From the NCBI RefSeq assembly GCF_000445445.1, contig NZ_ASXP01000004.1:372001-436000 (forward strand): 64,000 bases of DNA, read 5' to 3'. The translations under genes and the position numbers were made by a program. The stretch comes from Sporomusa ovata DSM 2662. GTDB lineage: Bacteria; Bacillota; Negativicutes; Sporomusales; Sporomusaceae. A model generated the notes under the pieces. It was not told the origin of the DNA. It saw nothing but the letters and a program-made list of their open reading frames with translations, and did no database searches. Below, piece by piece: positions 26,668-34,258 of the stretch. Within the stretch, counting starts at the first letter, position 1; the number at the start of each line of letters is the position of its first letter.

Positions 26668-26668
26668 A

Positions 26669-26732
26669 CTCGACGTTCGATGTACGACATTCGATATTCG
26701 TATTGAAAATCGTAAGTCGAAGATCGAAAATC
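26669..26732. repeat. imperfect heptanucleotide repeat array between two tRNA-Leu genes
   Basis: Reads as 7-base units: CTCGACG, TTCGATG, TACGACA, TTCGATA, TTCGTAT, one extra T, then GAAAATC, GTAAGTC, GAAGATC, GAAAATC. The second half is roughly the reverse complement of the first, so the array can also fold. It fills the whole spacer between the tRNAs. Confidence 0.6.
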
Positions 26733-26738
26733 AAATAC

Positions 26739-26824
26739 GCGGTAGTGGCGGAACGGCAGACGCACCAGCTTGAGGGGCTGGCGGGGGCAACCTCGTGATG
26801 GTTCAAATCCATTCTACCGCACCA
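26739..26824 (+). tRNA. tRNA-Leu (anticodon GAG)
   Basis: 86 bases with encoded CCA. Acceptor GCGGTAG/CTACCGC, long variable arm, anticodon stem CCAGC/GCTGG around TTGAGGG, so the anticodon is GAG (reads CUC and CUU). Its body is very similar to the upstream tRNA-Leu. Confidence 0.97.
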
Positions 26825-26835
26825 AAGGAAAGCAG

Positions 26836-26867
26836 GACTTTTGAGAATAGCTCAAAGGTCTTTTTTT
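26836..26867 (+). terminator. intrinsic terminator after tRNA-Leu(GAG)
   Basis: GACTTTTGAG pairs with CTCAAAGGTC (one wobble), followed by TTTTTTT. Confidence 0.85.
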
Positions 26868-26960
26868 ATATTGCGTTAAATGCGTCATAGATCTGAAATG
26901 CATAGTTTGGGGCAGTAGTGTAGAAAATCTAATATACCAGAGACAAAGAGGGTAAAGTAC

Positions 26961-27638
26961 ATGAACAATTGGCTATTTGTTTTGATATCGACAGCTATTT
27001 TGCTAGTACTGCTTTTTCGTGTCAACGTATATATGGATTTACGCTTTTGCCGCCGTAATGATGACGATTATGTTGCCGTTACTATATATGCCTTGCAGAA
27101 ACTCTTTATTTATACTATGAAAATCCCAATAATTAAACTTGTTCAGTATGACGATTTGCCTTGGATTACATCTGAAATAGATGCTCCGCATGGGGCTACA
27201 ACAACAAAGGTAAGTCGTGAACAGCGCTTTGTACGAAAATGTATCAAATTATTATTTTATAATCCGGAACGCTTGCTGCGTCTGCTCAGAACAGCTAACC
27301 AGCTAATTCGTGGCTATCTTCGCTATGTGAATAGACTTTCCCCGGGAATTCATTGTGAAAAACTTGAGTTAAAGACTATATATGGCTTTGAAGATGCCGC
27401 GTTTACTGGCATTATGATGGGTATACTAGGTGCTTTGACTGAAAAAATGCTGAGATCTATACATAATCGCCTGGTATTAGATGCTAAGCCGTGTATTAAA
27501 ATACAGCCAGTTTATGGGCATAGTCAACTAGAGATTGAGCTCCAGTGTATATTCAGGATACGATTTGGTAATGTTATTACTGCAACTATGGCAAATATAA
27601 TAAATTCAATGCACAGGGAGGCGACTCGCAGTGGCTGA
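26961..27638 (+). CDS. DUF2953 domain-containing sporulation-associated membrane protein (YtfI-like)
   Basis: 225 residues. An N-terminal membrane helix (WLFVLISTAILLVLLFRV) is followed by the DUF2953 pattern: YGFEDAAFTGIMMGILGAL near 140 and PVYGHSQLEIELQCIFRIRFG near 185. The gene overlaps ytfJ by 8 bases. The DUF2953-ytfJ pair is conserved in spore formers (ytfI-ytfJ in Bacillus subtilis), which points to a forespore or germination-related role. Biochemical function is unknown. Confidence 0.85.
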   Translation: MNNWLFVLISTAILLVLLFRVNVYMDLRFCRRNDDDYVAVTIYALQKLFIYTMKIPIIKLVQYDDLPWITSEIDAPHGATTTKVSREQRFVRKCIKLLFYNPERLLRLLRTANQLIRGYLRYVNRLSPGIHCEKLELKTIYGFEDAAFTGIMMGILGALTEKMLRSIHNRLVLDAKPCIKIQPVYGHSQLEIELQCIFRIRFGNVITATMANIINSMHREATRSG

Positions 27639-28080
27639 GCATCCAATACAGGGTCTGATGAAAACGGCTATGGAAAGCATTAAAGGTATGATAGATGTCA
27701 ATACCATTATTGGCGATGCAGTGGAAACTTCTGATGGCACAGTAATTATTCCCATCTCGCGGGTAGCATTTGGATTTGCAGCTGGCGGCGGTGACTATGA
27801 AGCGGAGGAGTTAAAAACCGACCACCCCTTTGGTGGTGCCAGCGGCGCCGGTATTAGCGTTAAGCCGGTAGGCTTTTTAGTATGCTCGCCAACTAACGGT
27901 GTACGGTTTATGTCTGTAGAAAGCAATCTTTTTTATGACCGTCTGATAGATATGGTGCCTCAAGTAATGACTAAAATTGAAAATATGCTAAAAGGTGATA
28001 CTGATGAGGAAACTGACCTTGAACAGCTTGCTCATCCAGCCGCAACCGACTCTTCTCACCAGCATTCGGCTTATAGATAG
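27631..28080 (+). CDS. ytfJ: sporulation protein YtfJ (GerW family)
   Basis: 149 residues from a GTG start with AGGGAGG upstream, overlapping the preceding gene. Conserved features: EHPIQGLMKTAMESIKGMID at the N-terminus, TVIIPISRVAFGFAAGGG, and GGASGAGISVKPVGFLV. YtfJ/GerW proteins are made in the forespore and are needed for a normal germination response in Bacillus. The C-terminal His/Ser tail is variable. Terminator follows directly. Confidence 0.93.
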   Translation: MAEHPIQGLMKTAMESIKGMIDVNTIIGDAVETSDGTVIIPISRVAFGFAAGGGDYEAEELKTDHPFGGASGAGISVKPVGFLVCSPTNGVRFMSVESNLFYDRLIDMVPQVMTKIENMLKGDTDEETDLEQLAHPAATDSSHQHSAYR

Positions 28081-28109
28081 TTTGATTTGGTAATTTTTTA
28101 AAATATGTA

Positions 28110-28137
28110 AACCCACACATAATAGTGTGGGTTTTTA
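28110..28137 (+). terminator. intrinsic terminator after ytfJ
   Basis: AACCCACAC (28110-28118), a 6-base loop, GTGTGGGTT (28125-28133), then T residues. Confidence 0.88.
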
Positions 28138-28156
28138 CATATAAATCTACTAATTA

Positions 28157-28345
28157 TTAAGCTAAGTCATCAAGTTTCTCTTTAATCTGAGTAGAATGTA
28201 AAGCCTCTGCTTCAGCAAAATGTTTGAACATTTTAGCGACATCCTGGTCGCCAATGCGATCAGCGAAAGACTGATAATCACGCACAAGTTCTTGCTTTTG
28301 CGTAAGTGTGGTACGTAAGGCTGTTTTGAGGTCAAGAGTTTCCAT
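28157..28345 (-). CDS. small ferritin-like helical protein
   Basis: 62 residues, two predicted helices. The second has the spacing FKHFAEAEALHSTQIKEKL, which resembles the E-x-x-H half-site of rubrerythrin/ferritin-like proteins, but only one half-site is present, so a metal site would need a dimer. Minus-strand AAGGAGGTGATTCAAT is a near-perfect ribosome site, supporting a real gene. It could alternatively be a small structural spore protein. No partner is adjacent. Confidence 0.6.
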   Translation of the reverse strand: METLDLKTALRTTLTQKQELVRDYQSFADRIGDQDVAKMFKHFAEAEALHSTQIKEKLDDLA

Positions 28346-28450
28346 ATTGAATCACCTCCTTGAATTTGTTACTATTATCTCCGGCTACGCATTAAATAAT
28401 CCCCGGAATTATTACATCCAGAATTAGACAAATCCGGGAAGAAGTTAATT

Positions 28451-28479
28451 TTGACCTTGAGCCAAATTAATTATATAAT
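28451..28479 (+). promoter_or_regulatory. sigma-A promoter for the dac-spmAB region
   Basis: TTGACC (28451-28456), 17 bases, TATAAT (28474-28479). Its position inside the longer open frame argues that the dac gene starts downstream, at 28517. Confidence 0.75.
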
Positions 28480-28516
28480 AAGATTTAGCTTTATCTTAAA
28501 CGAAGGGATTGGACTC

Positions 28517-29665
28517 ATGCGACAACTAACTAATCTTGGAATACTGCTAGTTATAGGCCTGGTGTTTTTGCCAATAACAGTATTCGCAGGAGATTTTGTA
28601 CCAGAACTTACGGCTAAAGCAGCCATCGTCATGGAAGCGTCAACAGGAAAAGTGCTTTATAGCAAAAATGCCAACGAACGGCGTTATCCGGCCAGTACTA
28701 CCAAGATTATTACATTAATTACCGCACTGGAGTATGGCAATCTTGATGATAATGTAATTGCCAGTCCTAATGCTGCTACCACCGAAGGCTCATCACTATG
28801 GCTTTCACCTGGAGAACAACTTAAACTACGTGACATGTTGTATGGTATAATGCTTGTTTCTGGTAATGATGCTACCGTAGCCGTAGCTGAACATATTTCC
28901 GGATCGGTCGAAGGCTTCGCTAAACTAATGACTGAAAAAGCGCATGCGATTGGTGCAGTCAACAGCAACTTTGTAAATACCAGCGGACTACCTGATGAAA
29001 GACATTACACCACTGCCTATGATTTAGCTAAAATTACTGCATATGGCTATAAGAATCCGCTATTTACTCAAATCGTTTCTACTAAGAACAAAATCATTCC
29101 CTGGCCAGGCAAAGACCATGATCGGGATTTATACAACGAAAATAGAATGCTATGGTTATATGATGGGGCAAATGGGGTAAAAACCGGTTATACTGACGCA
29201 GCGGGACGCTGCCTGGTTTCAGCTGCCAATCGAAATGGTATCCAAATCGTTGCGATCGTACTAGATAGTGAACGCATGTGGGATGATTCGATCAAGCTTT
29301 TGGATTATGGCTTTGCGCAGCTTAAACCAGTTTCTGTCATTACTAAAGGTGATATCTTAAAAACTGTTAAAATCAAAGAGGGAAAAGCAAGCAATATCAA
29401 GTTACTGGCAGCCAATGATATCATCTTACCGATAGCAGACAATGAACACGACAAATTTACCACTGTTGTCGAAGCTCCCACCAAAATTACGGCGCCTATT
29501 GCTGTTGGTCAAAAACTTGGTACAGTTAAAATTATGTATAATAACATAGAGGTCGCCAATACAGATTTAATTGCTGATCAGCCGGTAGAAAAAAAATCAT
29601 TTTTCACCATGTTTTGGGGATCACTTGTTAGTTTCGTAACATTTGTAATTCAAAACTTTGCTTGA
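28517..29665 (+). CDS. dacB: D-alanyl-D-alanine carboxypeptidase (DacB/DacF-like, PBP5 family)
   Basis: 382 residues after choosing ATG 28517; the frame is open to 28451 but that stretch holds the promoter. Signal peptide to about residue 24. Serine peptidase S11 motifs: S60-TTK63, SGN at 115-117, and KTG in NGVKTGYTD near 222. A PBP5-type beta domain and a hydrophobic C-terminal helix follow. It trims D-Ala from peptidoglycan stem peptides. Its place directly before spmA-spmB matches dacB of Bacillus subtilis, which sets cortex cross-linking. The dacB name rests on that synteny. Confidence 0.85.
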   Translation: MRQLTNLGILLVIGLVFLPITVFAGDFVPELTAKAAIVMEASTGKVLYSKNANERRYPASTTKIITLITALEYGNLDDNVIASPNAATTEGSSLWLSPGEQLKLRDMLYGIMLVSGNDATVAVAEHISGSVEGFAKLMTEKAHAIGAVNSNFVNTSGLPDERHYTTAYDLAKITAYGYKNPLFTQIVSTKNKIIPWPGKDHDRDLYNENRMLWLYDGANGVKTGYTDAAGRCLVSAANRNGIQIVAIVLDSERMWDDSIKLLDYGFAQLKPVSVITKGDILKTVKIKEGKASNIKLLAANDIILPIADNEHDKFTTVVEAPTKITAPIAVGQKLGTVKIMYNNIEVANTDLIADQPVEKKSFFTMFWGSLVSFVTFVIQNFA

Positions 29666-29667
29666 AG

Positions 29668-29690
29668 GACGCCATTAGGCGTCTTCTTTA
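29668..29690 (+). terminator. intrinsic terminator after dacB
   Basis: GACGCC-ATTA-GGCGTC followed by TTCTTTATAT. Confidence 0.75.
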
Positions 29691-29706
29691 TATATAAAGA
29701 TAGTAT

Positions 29707-29827
29707 AAGTTTTTTGAACCGCAGAGACGCAGAGTACGCAGAGGGAATGGTTGACATACATCTCCCCTCGGCACTCTCTGTGTCCTCTGCGGTTAAACAT
29801 ATCCTCAAGGGCGCAATAGCGCTTTTT
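29707..29827. repeat. palindromic intergenic repeat, copy 1
   Basis: Starts AAGTTTTTTGAACCGCAGAG and ends with a GCGC-AATA-GCGC-TTTTTT hairpin. Outer arms GAACCGCAGAGACGCAGAG and CTCTGTGTCCTCTGCGGTT can pair. A second direct copy is at 49525-49640. Copy 1 has 9 extra bases (TACGCAGAG), apparently from an internal GCAGAG duplication. It occupies the dacB-spmA gap. Confidence 0.85.
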
Positions 29828-29882
29828 TACATGTTCTAGCTGGCTATAATCTGTCATACCATCATAATGGGTGATATTTACC

Positions 29883-30464
29883 ATGATTAATTTAATTTGG
29901 ATGATACTTATAGTCAGTGGTATTATTTATGCCGGCATGAATGGACGTATTGAAGTTGTTACAGCAAGTGCTATCAGTGCGGCCAAAAGCGCAGTAGAAT
30001 TATCCATTAACTTAATTGGCGTCATGTGTTTATGGTTGGGTATTATGCGAATTGCTGAGTCATCAGGCCTAATCAAAATCATCTCCTATCTTTTACAGCC
30101 CCTCGTTGGTTTACTGTTTCCCTCTGTACCCAAAAACCATCCGGCTATGGGTGCCATCATTATGACACTTAGTGCTAATATGTTAGGACTAGGTAATGCC
30201 GTAACACCACTTGGGATTAAAGCTATGCAACAGTTACAAACCCTTAATCCCAAAAAAGATACGGCTACTGCAGCTATGTGCACCTTGTTGGCACTCTGTA
30301 CTACCGGATTTACTCTTGTTCCGGCCACAATTATTGCTTTGCGCTCTGCAGCAGGATCAGTCAATCCTACCGAGATTGTAGGATCAACCCTTATTGTGAG
30401 TTTGTTTGCTACCATTTTGGTACTTGTTATTGATAGACTGTGTCAAGCGATATGTAAACGGTAA
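29883..30464 (+). CDS. spmA: spore maturation protein A
   Basis: 193 residues. ATG 29883 (after GGGTGAT) is preferred over an in-frame GTG at 29871. A nucleoside-recognition (Gate) domain membrane protein: several helices, with SLNLIGVMCLWLGIMRIAE-like and ANMLGLGNAVTPLGIKAM segments. With SpmB it is needed for full spore core dehydration and heat resistance. Found with dacB and spmB as in Bacillus. Confidence 0.94.
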   Translation: MINLIWMILIVSGIIYAGMNGRIEVVTASAISAAKSAVELSINLIGVMCLWLGIMRIAESSGLIKIISYLLQPLVGLLFPSVPKNHPAMGAIIMTLSANMLGLGNAVTPLGIKAMQQLQTLNPKKDTATAAMCTLLALCTTGFTLVPATIIALRSAAGSVNPTEIVGSTLIVSLFATILVLVIDRLCQAICKR

Positions 30465-30482
30465 GCAAGGGGGACTGTCCAC

Positions 30483-31028
30483 ATGTTGATTGAACTGTGT
30501 GAGCAGTTATCAGTCTGGGTAATTCCTGCCGTACTGCTCCTAATTCCGGTAATAGGGTATTTTAAAAAAGTAAAAGTATATGAAGCCTTTGTTGAAGGCG
30601 CTGCCGAAGGGTTTCACACCGCCATCCGTATTCTGCCATGTCTTGTTGCCATGCTGGTAGCTATCAGTATTTTCCGGGCATCAGGTGCCTTAGATGCGTG
30701 TGTACAGTTTATGGCTCCAGTACTGCATGTGTTAGGTGTACCAGCCGAGTTAGTGCCACTGGCAATCATGCGGCCACTGTCAGGAAGCGGCTCGCTGGGA
30801 ATAGCGACCGAAATCCTCAACACCTATGGTCCTGATTCCCTGGTTGGGCGAATAGCCTCAACTGTATTAGCCAGTACGGACACAACCTTTTATGTGTTAA
30901 CAGTCTATTTTGGTGCAGTGGCTGTCAATAATCCCCGCTATGCATTGTTAGTTGGATTGTCTGGTGATATTGCCAGTTTTCTGGCTTCCGTTTATATATG
31001 TCAACATCTGTTTAATACTAACTGGTAA
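30483..31028 (+). CDS. spmB: spore maturation protein B
   Basis: 181 residues, multi-pass membrane protein with the Gate domain: EGAAEGFHTAIRILPCLVAM near 40 and MRPLSGSGSLGIATEIL near 97, then STDTTFYVLTVYFGAV. Eighteen bases after spmA. Works with SpmA in spore core dehydration. A terminator overlaps its stop codon. Confidence 0.94.
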   Translation: MLIELCEQLSVWVIPAVLLLIPVIGYFKKVKVYEAFVEGAAEGFHTAIRILPCLVAMLVAISIFRASGALDACVQFMAPVLHVLGVPAELVPLAIMRPLSGSGSLGIATEILNTYGPDSLVGRIASTVLASTDTTFYVLTVYFGAVAVNNPRYALLVGLSGDIASFLASVYICQHLFNTNW

Positions 31029-31052
31029 CAATTTGTTACCAGTATTTTTTTT
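31021..31052 (+). terminator. intrinsic terminator overlapping the end of spmB
   Basis: ACTGGTAACA (31021-31030), ATT, TGTTACCAGT (31034-31043), then a long T run. Confidence 0.88.
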
Positions 31053-31132
31053 ATGCTTGTATTTTGTGGCACTTCAAGGAACATCGAATACACTGTAGTG
31101 TGATTTCAAAGCAGAAATTGGAGGGGAAGTCC

Positions 31133-32413
31133 ATGATTAAAGTAGTCGTGGTCGGTGGTGGCTGGGCTGGATGTGCCGCAGCGTTAGCAGCATCTAAAGC
31201 GGGAGCTCAGGTAGTTTTACTTGAACGCACCGACTTATTGCTGGGAACTGGTTTAGTTGGCGGTATATTCCGTAATAACGGCAGGTTTACAGCAGCTGAA
31301 GAAGCAATTGCCATGGGCGGCGGAGATTTATTTGTGGCCATGGATGCTAATACCAGACACCGGGGCATAGATTTTCCCGGACATAGCCATGCGTCTTTTT
31401 ATGATGTAACTACCATGGAGCCATTGGTAAAACGGATTCTCCAAAACTATGGTATTGATATTAAAACCTGCACAAGAGTATCTGGTGTTGTTAAACATGG
31501 GAAGAAAATTCAGTATCTCACTGACGACAATGAACAGATTATTAACGGTGATGCCTTTGTTGACACAACAGGAACTACCGGTCCAATGGGCAATTGCTTA
31601 AAGTATGGTAATGGCTGTGCTATGTGTATTCTCCGCTGCCCGACTTTTGGGCCGCGGGTGAGCCTAACCGCCAAAGCTGAAATCAAAGAAATAATGGGTA
31701 AAAAAGCAGATGGTTCCTATGGTGCAATGAGTGGCTCCTGCAAGATTAATAAAGATTCACTTAGCTTTGAGCTTAAAGCTCAATTGGAAAAAGAGGGTAT
31801 GGTAGTAATCCCCTTGCCCGAAAATCTCAAAAAAACAGGTATGCTCGGCAAAAAGGCTTGTTCACAATATGCCATTGCTGACTATGCCGAGAATATTGTA
31901 CTTATTGATACCGGTCATGCCAAGCTGATGACCCCTTTTTTTCCGCTTGACATGTTACGCACGATACCCGGACTTGAGCGCGCCCGCTATGAAGATCCCT
32001 ACTCTGGCGGAGTAGGCAACTCTATCCGTTATCTGGGCATCGCCCCTTGTGATAGTTCACTAAAAGTGGAGGGAATAGATAATTTATTCTGTGCAGGTGA
32101 AAAATCAGGAATATTAGTTGGTCATACGGAAGCTGTGGTAACCGGGCTGCTAGCTGGGAACAATGCCGTTCGCTGTTGTCTTGATATGCAGTATCTCGGA
32201 CTCCCGCCCGAATTGGCTTCCGGCGATTTTATTCGGTTTATTCATGAACAAATGACCACAGAGGAAGGAATTAGACTAAGATATACCTTCTCAGGCTCGA
32301 TATATTTCGAACGCATGAAAAGCTTAGGGCTTTATTCAGCAGAGCGCCGCGATATTATGGAACGAATAAACAAGGCCGGCCTTACCGATATTTATAATAC
32401 TTGTTTAGTATAA
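31133..32413 (+). CDS. FAD-dependent oxidoreductase (GidA-like fold) with Cys cluster
   Basis: 426 residues. ATG 31133 is preceded by GGAGGGGAAG; the upstream frame to 31064 crosses the spmB terminator zone. A Rossmann FAD motif VVVGGGWAGCAAALAASKAG opens the protein. Near residue 160 is GNGCAMCILRCPTFGPR, a CxxCxxxC cluster that could hold a cofactor. A C-terminal FAD segment (LFCAGEKSGILVGHTEAVV) completes the fold. It is followed after 15 bases by a DHOD-type electron-transfer protein, which suggests a two-component redox enzyme. Substrate unknown. Confidence 0.8.
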   Translation: MIKVVVVGGGWAGCAAALAASKAGAQVVLLERTDLLLGTGLVGGIFRNNGRFTAAEEAIAMGGGDLFVAMDANTRHRGIDFPGHSHASFYDVTTMEPLVKRILQNYGIDIKTCTRVSGVVKHGKKIQYLTDDNEQIINGDAFVDTTGTTGPMGNCLKYGNGCAMCILRCPTFGPRVSLTAKAEIKEIMGKKADGSYGAMSGSCKINKDSLSFELKAQLEKEGMVVIPLPENLKKTGMLGKKACSQYAIADYAENIVLIDTGHAKLMTPFFPLDMLRTIPGLERARYEDPYSGGVGNSIRYLGIAPCDSSLKVEGIDNLFCAGEKSGILVGHTEAVVTGLLAGNNAVRCCLDMQYLGLPPELASGDFIRFIHEQMTTEEGIRLRYTFSGSIYFERMKSLGLYSAERRDIMERINKAGLTDIYNTCLV

Positions 32414-32428
32414 GGAGGAGGGAGCGAT

Positions 32429-33412
32429 ATGCTTAAAAAACTGGCTAGCCGCTGTATTGATATCAACTCACCCTATTGTCCCTGTCTGCTGGCGGATACT
32501 AATCATTGCACTTTTTGCAGTCATTTGAAAGGCGAGGAGGTATGTGACTGTAACTGGAGTGGAGTGTGCATACTATATGAAAAACAGTGGCAAATGAAAA
32601 AAAATAATTGGCTAAGTGACATTGATGCGCCGGTGCGTTTGGAATCTGAAACTGAGTTTGCCGTAAAACAGAAAATTTCTGAGCATACATACTTATTACA
32701 AATTGAAGTTTCGCCTGAACTTGCACAATCAGTTGACAAATGTGGCTCTTTTGTTTTTTTGCGCCGGCCAACAGACCAGCAATTTTACCACTTTCCCACT
32801 GGTGTAATGAAGGTAACCGGGAATACTATTCAGGTAGTTGTCGAAACAATTGGTCCCAAATCTGCGCGTCTGTTAGCTAATGATAACAAACAAGTATTAG
32901 TACGTGGACCATATTATAATGGTATTTTTGGTCAACCCTGGATTGACAATATAGATGATGGTAAAATATTATTAATAGTTGGAGGTATCGGACAGTCACC
33001 GGCTATACCAATAGCGCGGCAACTAGTAAAAAACAACAACACTGTTCAGGCTATTGTAGCACCCGGAAAGATTGGGAAGGTATTTATTGCCGGCGAACTT
33101 AGCGAACTTGGAATTAACGTTCAGGAAGTAGCCTCTATGCGTGAACTAGGAATACGCCTTTTGTCCGGGCAGTTGGCCGATAGCCAAAAATGTCCGGAAC
33201 TAATCGTCAGTGCCGGCCCTGATGACCAACATTATGGAATTATTACTGCTATGCATGCCGCGAGAGTTAGTCTGCCGATGGCAGCTACCAATAACGCTAC
33301 TATGTGCTGTGGTGAAGGAATTTGTGGCAGTTGTGAACGGGTAACCAAGGACAATAAACGTGTGCGTACCTGTAAAGTCCAGACTGATTTTAGTCAATTC
33401 ATTCAAGAGTAA
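32429..33412 (+). CDS. dihydroorotate dehydrogenase-like FAD/NAD/[2Fe-2S] electron-transfer protein
   Basis: 327 residues. An N-terminal Cys-rich stretch (CPCLLADTNHCTFC, then CDCNWSGVC) precedes a ferredoxin-reductase-like FAD region, an NAD-binding region with LLIVGGIGQSPAIPIARQL, and a C-terminal [2Fe-2S] site CCGEGICGSC plus a later TCKVQ. This matches the PyrK/sulfide-dehydrogenase beta type. No pyrD is near, so the likely partner is the FAD oxidoreductase just upstream. It would pass electrons between NAD(P)H and that enzyme. AAGGAGGAGG gives a strong start. Confidence 0.82.
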   Translation: MLKKLASRCIDINSPYCPCLLADTNHCTFCSHLKGEEVCDCNWSGVCILYEKQWQMKKNNWLSDIDAPVRLESETEFAVKQKISEHTYLLQIEVSPELAQSVDKCGSFVFLRRPTDQQFYHFPTGVMKVTGNTIQVVVETIGPKSARLLANDNKQVLVRGPYYNGIFGQPWIDNIDDGKILLIVGGIGQSPAIPIARQLVKNNNTVQAIVAPGKIGKVFIAGELSELGINVQEVASMRELGIRLLSGQLADSQKCPELIVSAGPDDQHYGIITAMHAARVSLPMAATNNATMCCGEGICGSCERVTKDNKRVRTCKVQTDFSQFIQE

Positions 33413-33443
33413 AATACATTTTGAAAGTAGGAATCGAAACTTA

Positions 33444-34178
33444 ATGTTAGAACGTTTGCAGAAAGTAATTGCGCAAGCTGGAGTTGCTTCACGGCGGGAT
33501 GCCGAAGAGCTCATTAAAGCGGGCCGGGTAACGGTTAATAACAAGGTTGTTACCGAACTTGGTACCAAGGTTGAGCCTAAACGGGATCGGATTGCCGTTG
33601 ATAACAAACTGATAAAAGCCGAAAAATATCTCTATATTTTACTTAACAAACCCAAAGGGGTAATAACAGCCTTGGAAGATCCTCAGGGCCGCAAAACAGT
33701 GGCCGACCTTGTTGCTAACATTCCGGAGAGAATTTATCCTGTTGGCAGACTGGATTATAACACCGAAGGATTACTTATAATGACCAATGACGGCGATTTA
33801 ACCAATACCTTAACCCATCCCAGTCATGAAATTGCTAAAACTTATTTAGCGAAAGTTCAGGGGTACCCCCCGGAGGAAAAGCTTGATAAGTTACGGGTAG
33901 GTATTAAACTGGAGGATGGTATGACTGCCCCTGCTAAAGTCAATATTATCGCTATTGACCAGGAAAAAGAACTGACTACACTGGAAATGGTTATCCATGA
34001 AGGTAAAAATAGGGAAATACGCCGGATGTGTGAAGCCATCGGCTATCCTGTGAAAAATCTCAAACGAATTCAAATTGCCTTCTTAACATTAGAAGGGCTT
34101 CGCCGTGGGCAGTACCGCCATCTGCACGCGGGAGAAGTGGAGGAATTGAAAAAACTGGGCAAAAAACAAAGCGATTAA
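33444..34178 (+). CDS. rluB: 23S rRNA pseudouridine synthase (RluB family)
   Basis: 244 residues from ATG 33444; the frame runs upstream into the previous gene. An N-terminal S4 RNA-binding domain (LERLQKVIAQAGVASRRDAE) leads into the RsuA/RluB catalytic core with YPVGRLDYNTEGLLIMTNDG, whose Asp is catalytic, and GKNREIRRMCEAIGY. Modifies 23S rRNA near the peptidyl-transferase centre. rluB follows spmAB in Bacillus too; here two redox genes lie between. Confidence 0.93.
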   Translation: MLERLQKVIAQAGVASRRDAEELIKAGRVTVNNKVVTELGTKVEPKRDRIAVDNKLIKAEKYLYILLNKPKGVITALEDPQGRKTVADLVANIPERIYPVGRLDYNTEGLLIMTNDGDLTNTLTHPSHEIAKTYLAKVQGYPPEEKLDKLRVGIKLEDGMTAPAKVNIIAIDQEKELTTLEMVIHEGKNREIRRMCEAIGYPVKNLKRIQIAFLTLEGLRRGQYRHLHAGEVEELKKLGKKQSD

Positions 34179-34185
34179 ATTTTTC

Positions 34186-34215
34186 ACCCTTATTTCGGAG
34201 AATAAGGGTTTTTTA
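34186..34215 (+). terminator. intrinsic terminator after rluB
   Basis: ACCCTTATT (34186-34194), 6-base loop, AATAAGGGT (34201-34209), then TTTTT. Confidence 0.9.
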
Positions 34216-34258
34216 CTAAATTAATTACTATACTACTTTTGAAAAGTGAGAGTGAGAT

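Noticed and set aside
26621..26812. 63-codon minus-strand ORF
   Set aside because: It spans both tRNA-Leu genes; its repeated residues mirror tRNA similarity.
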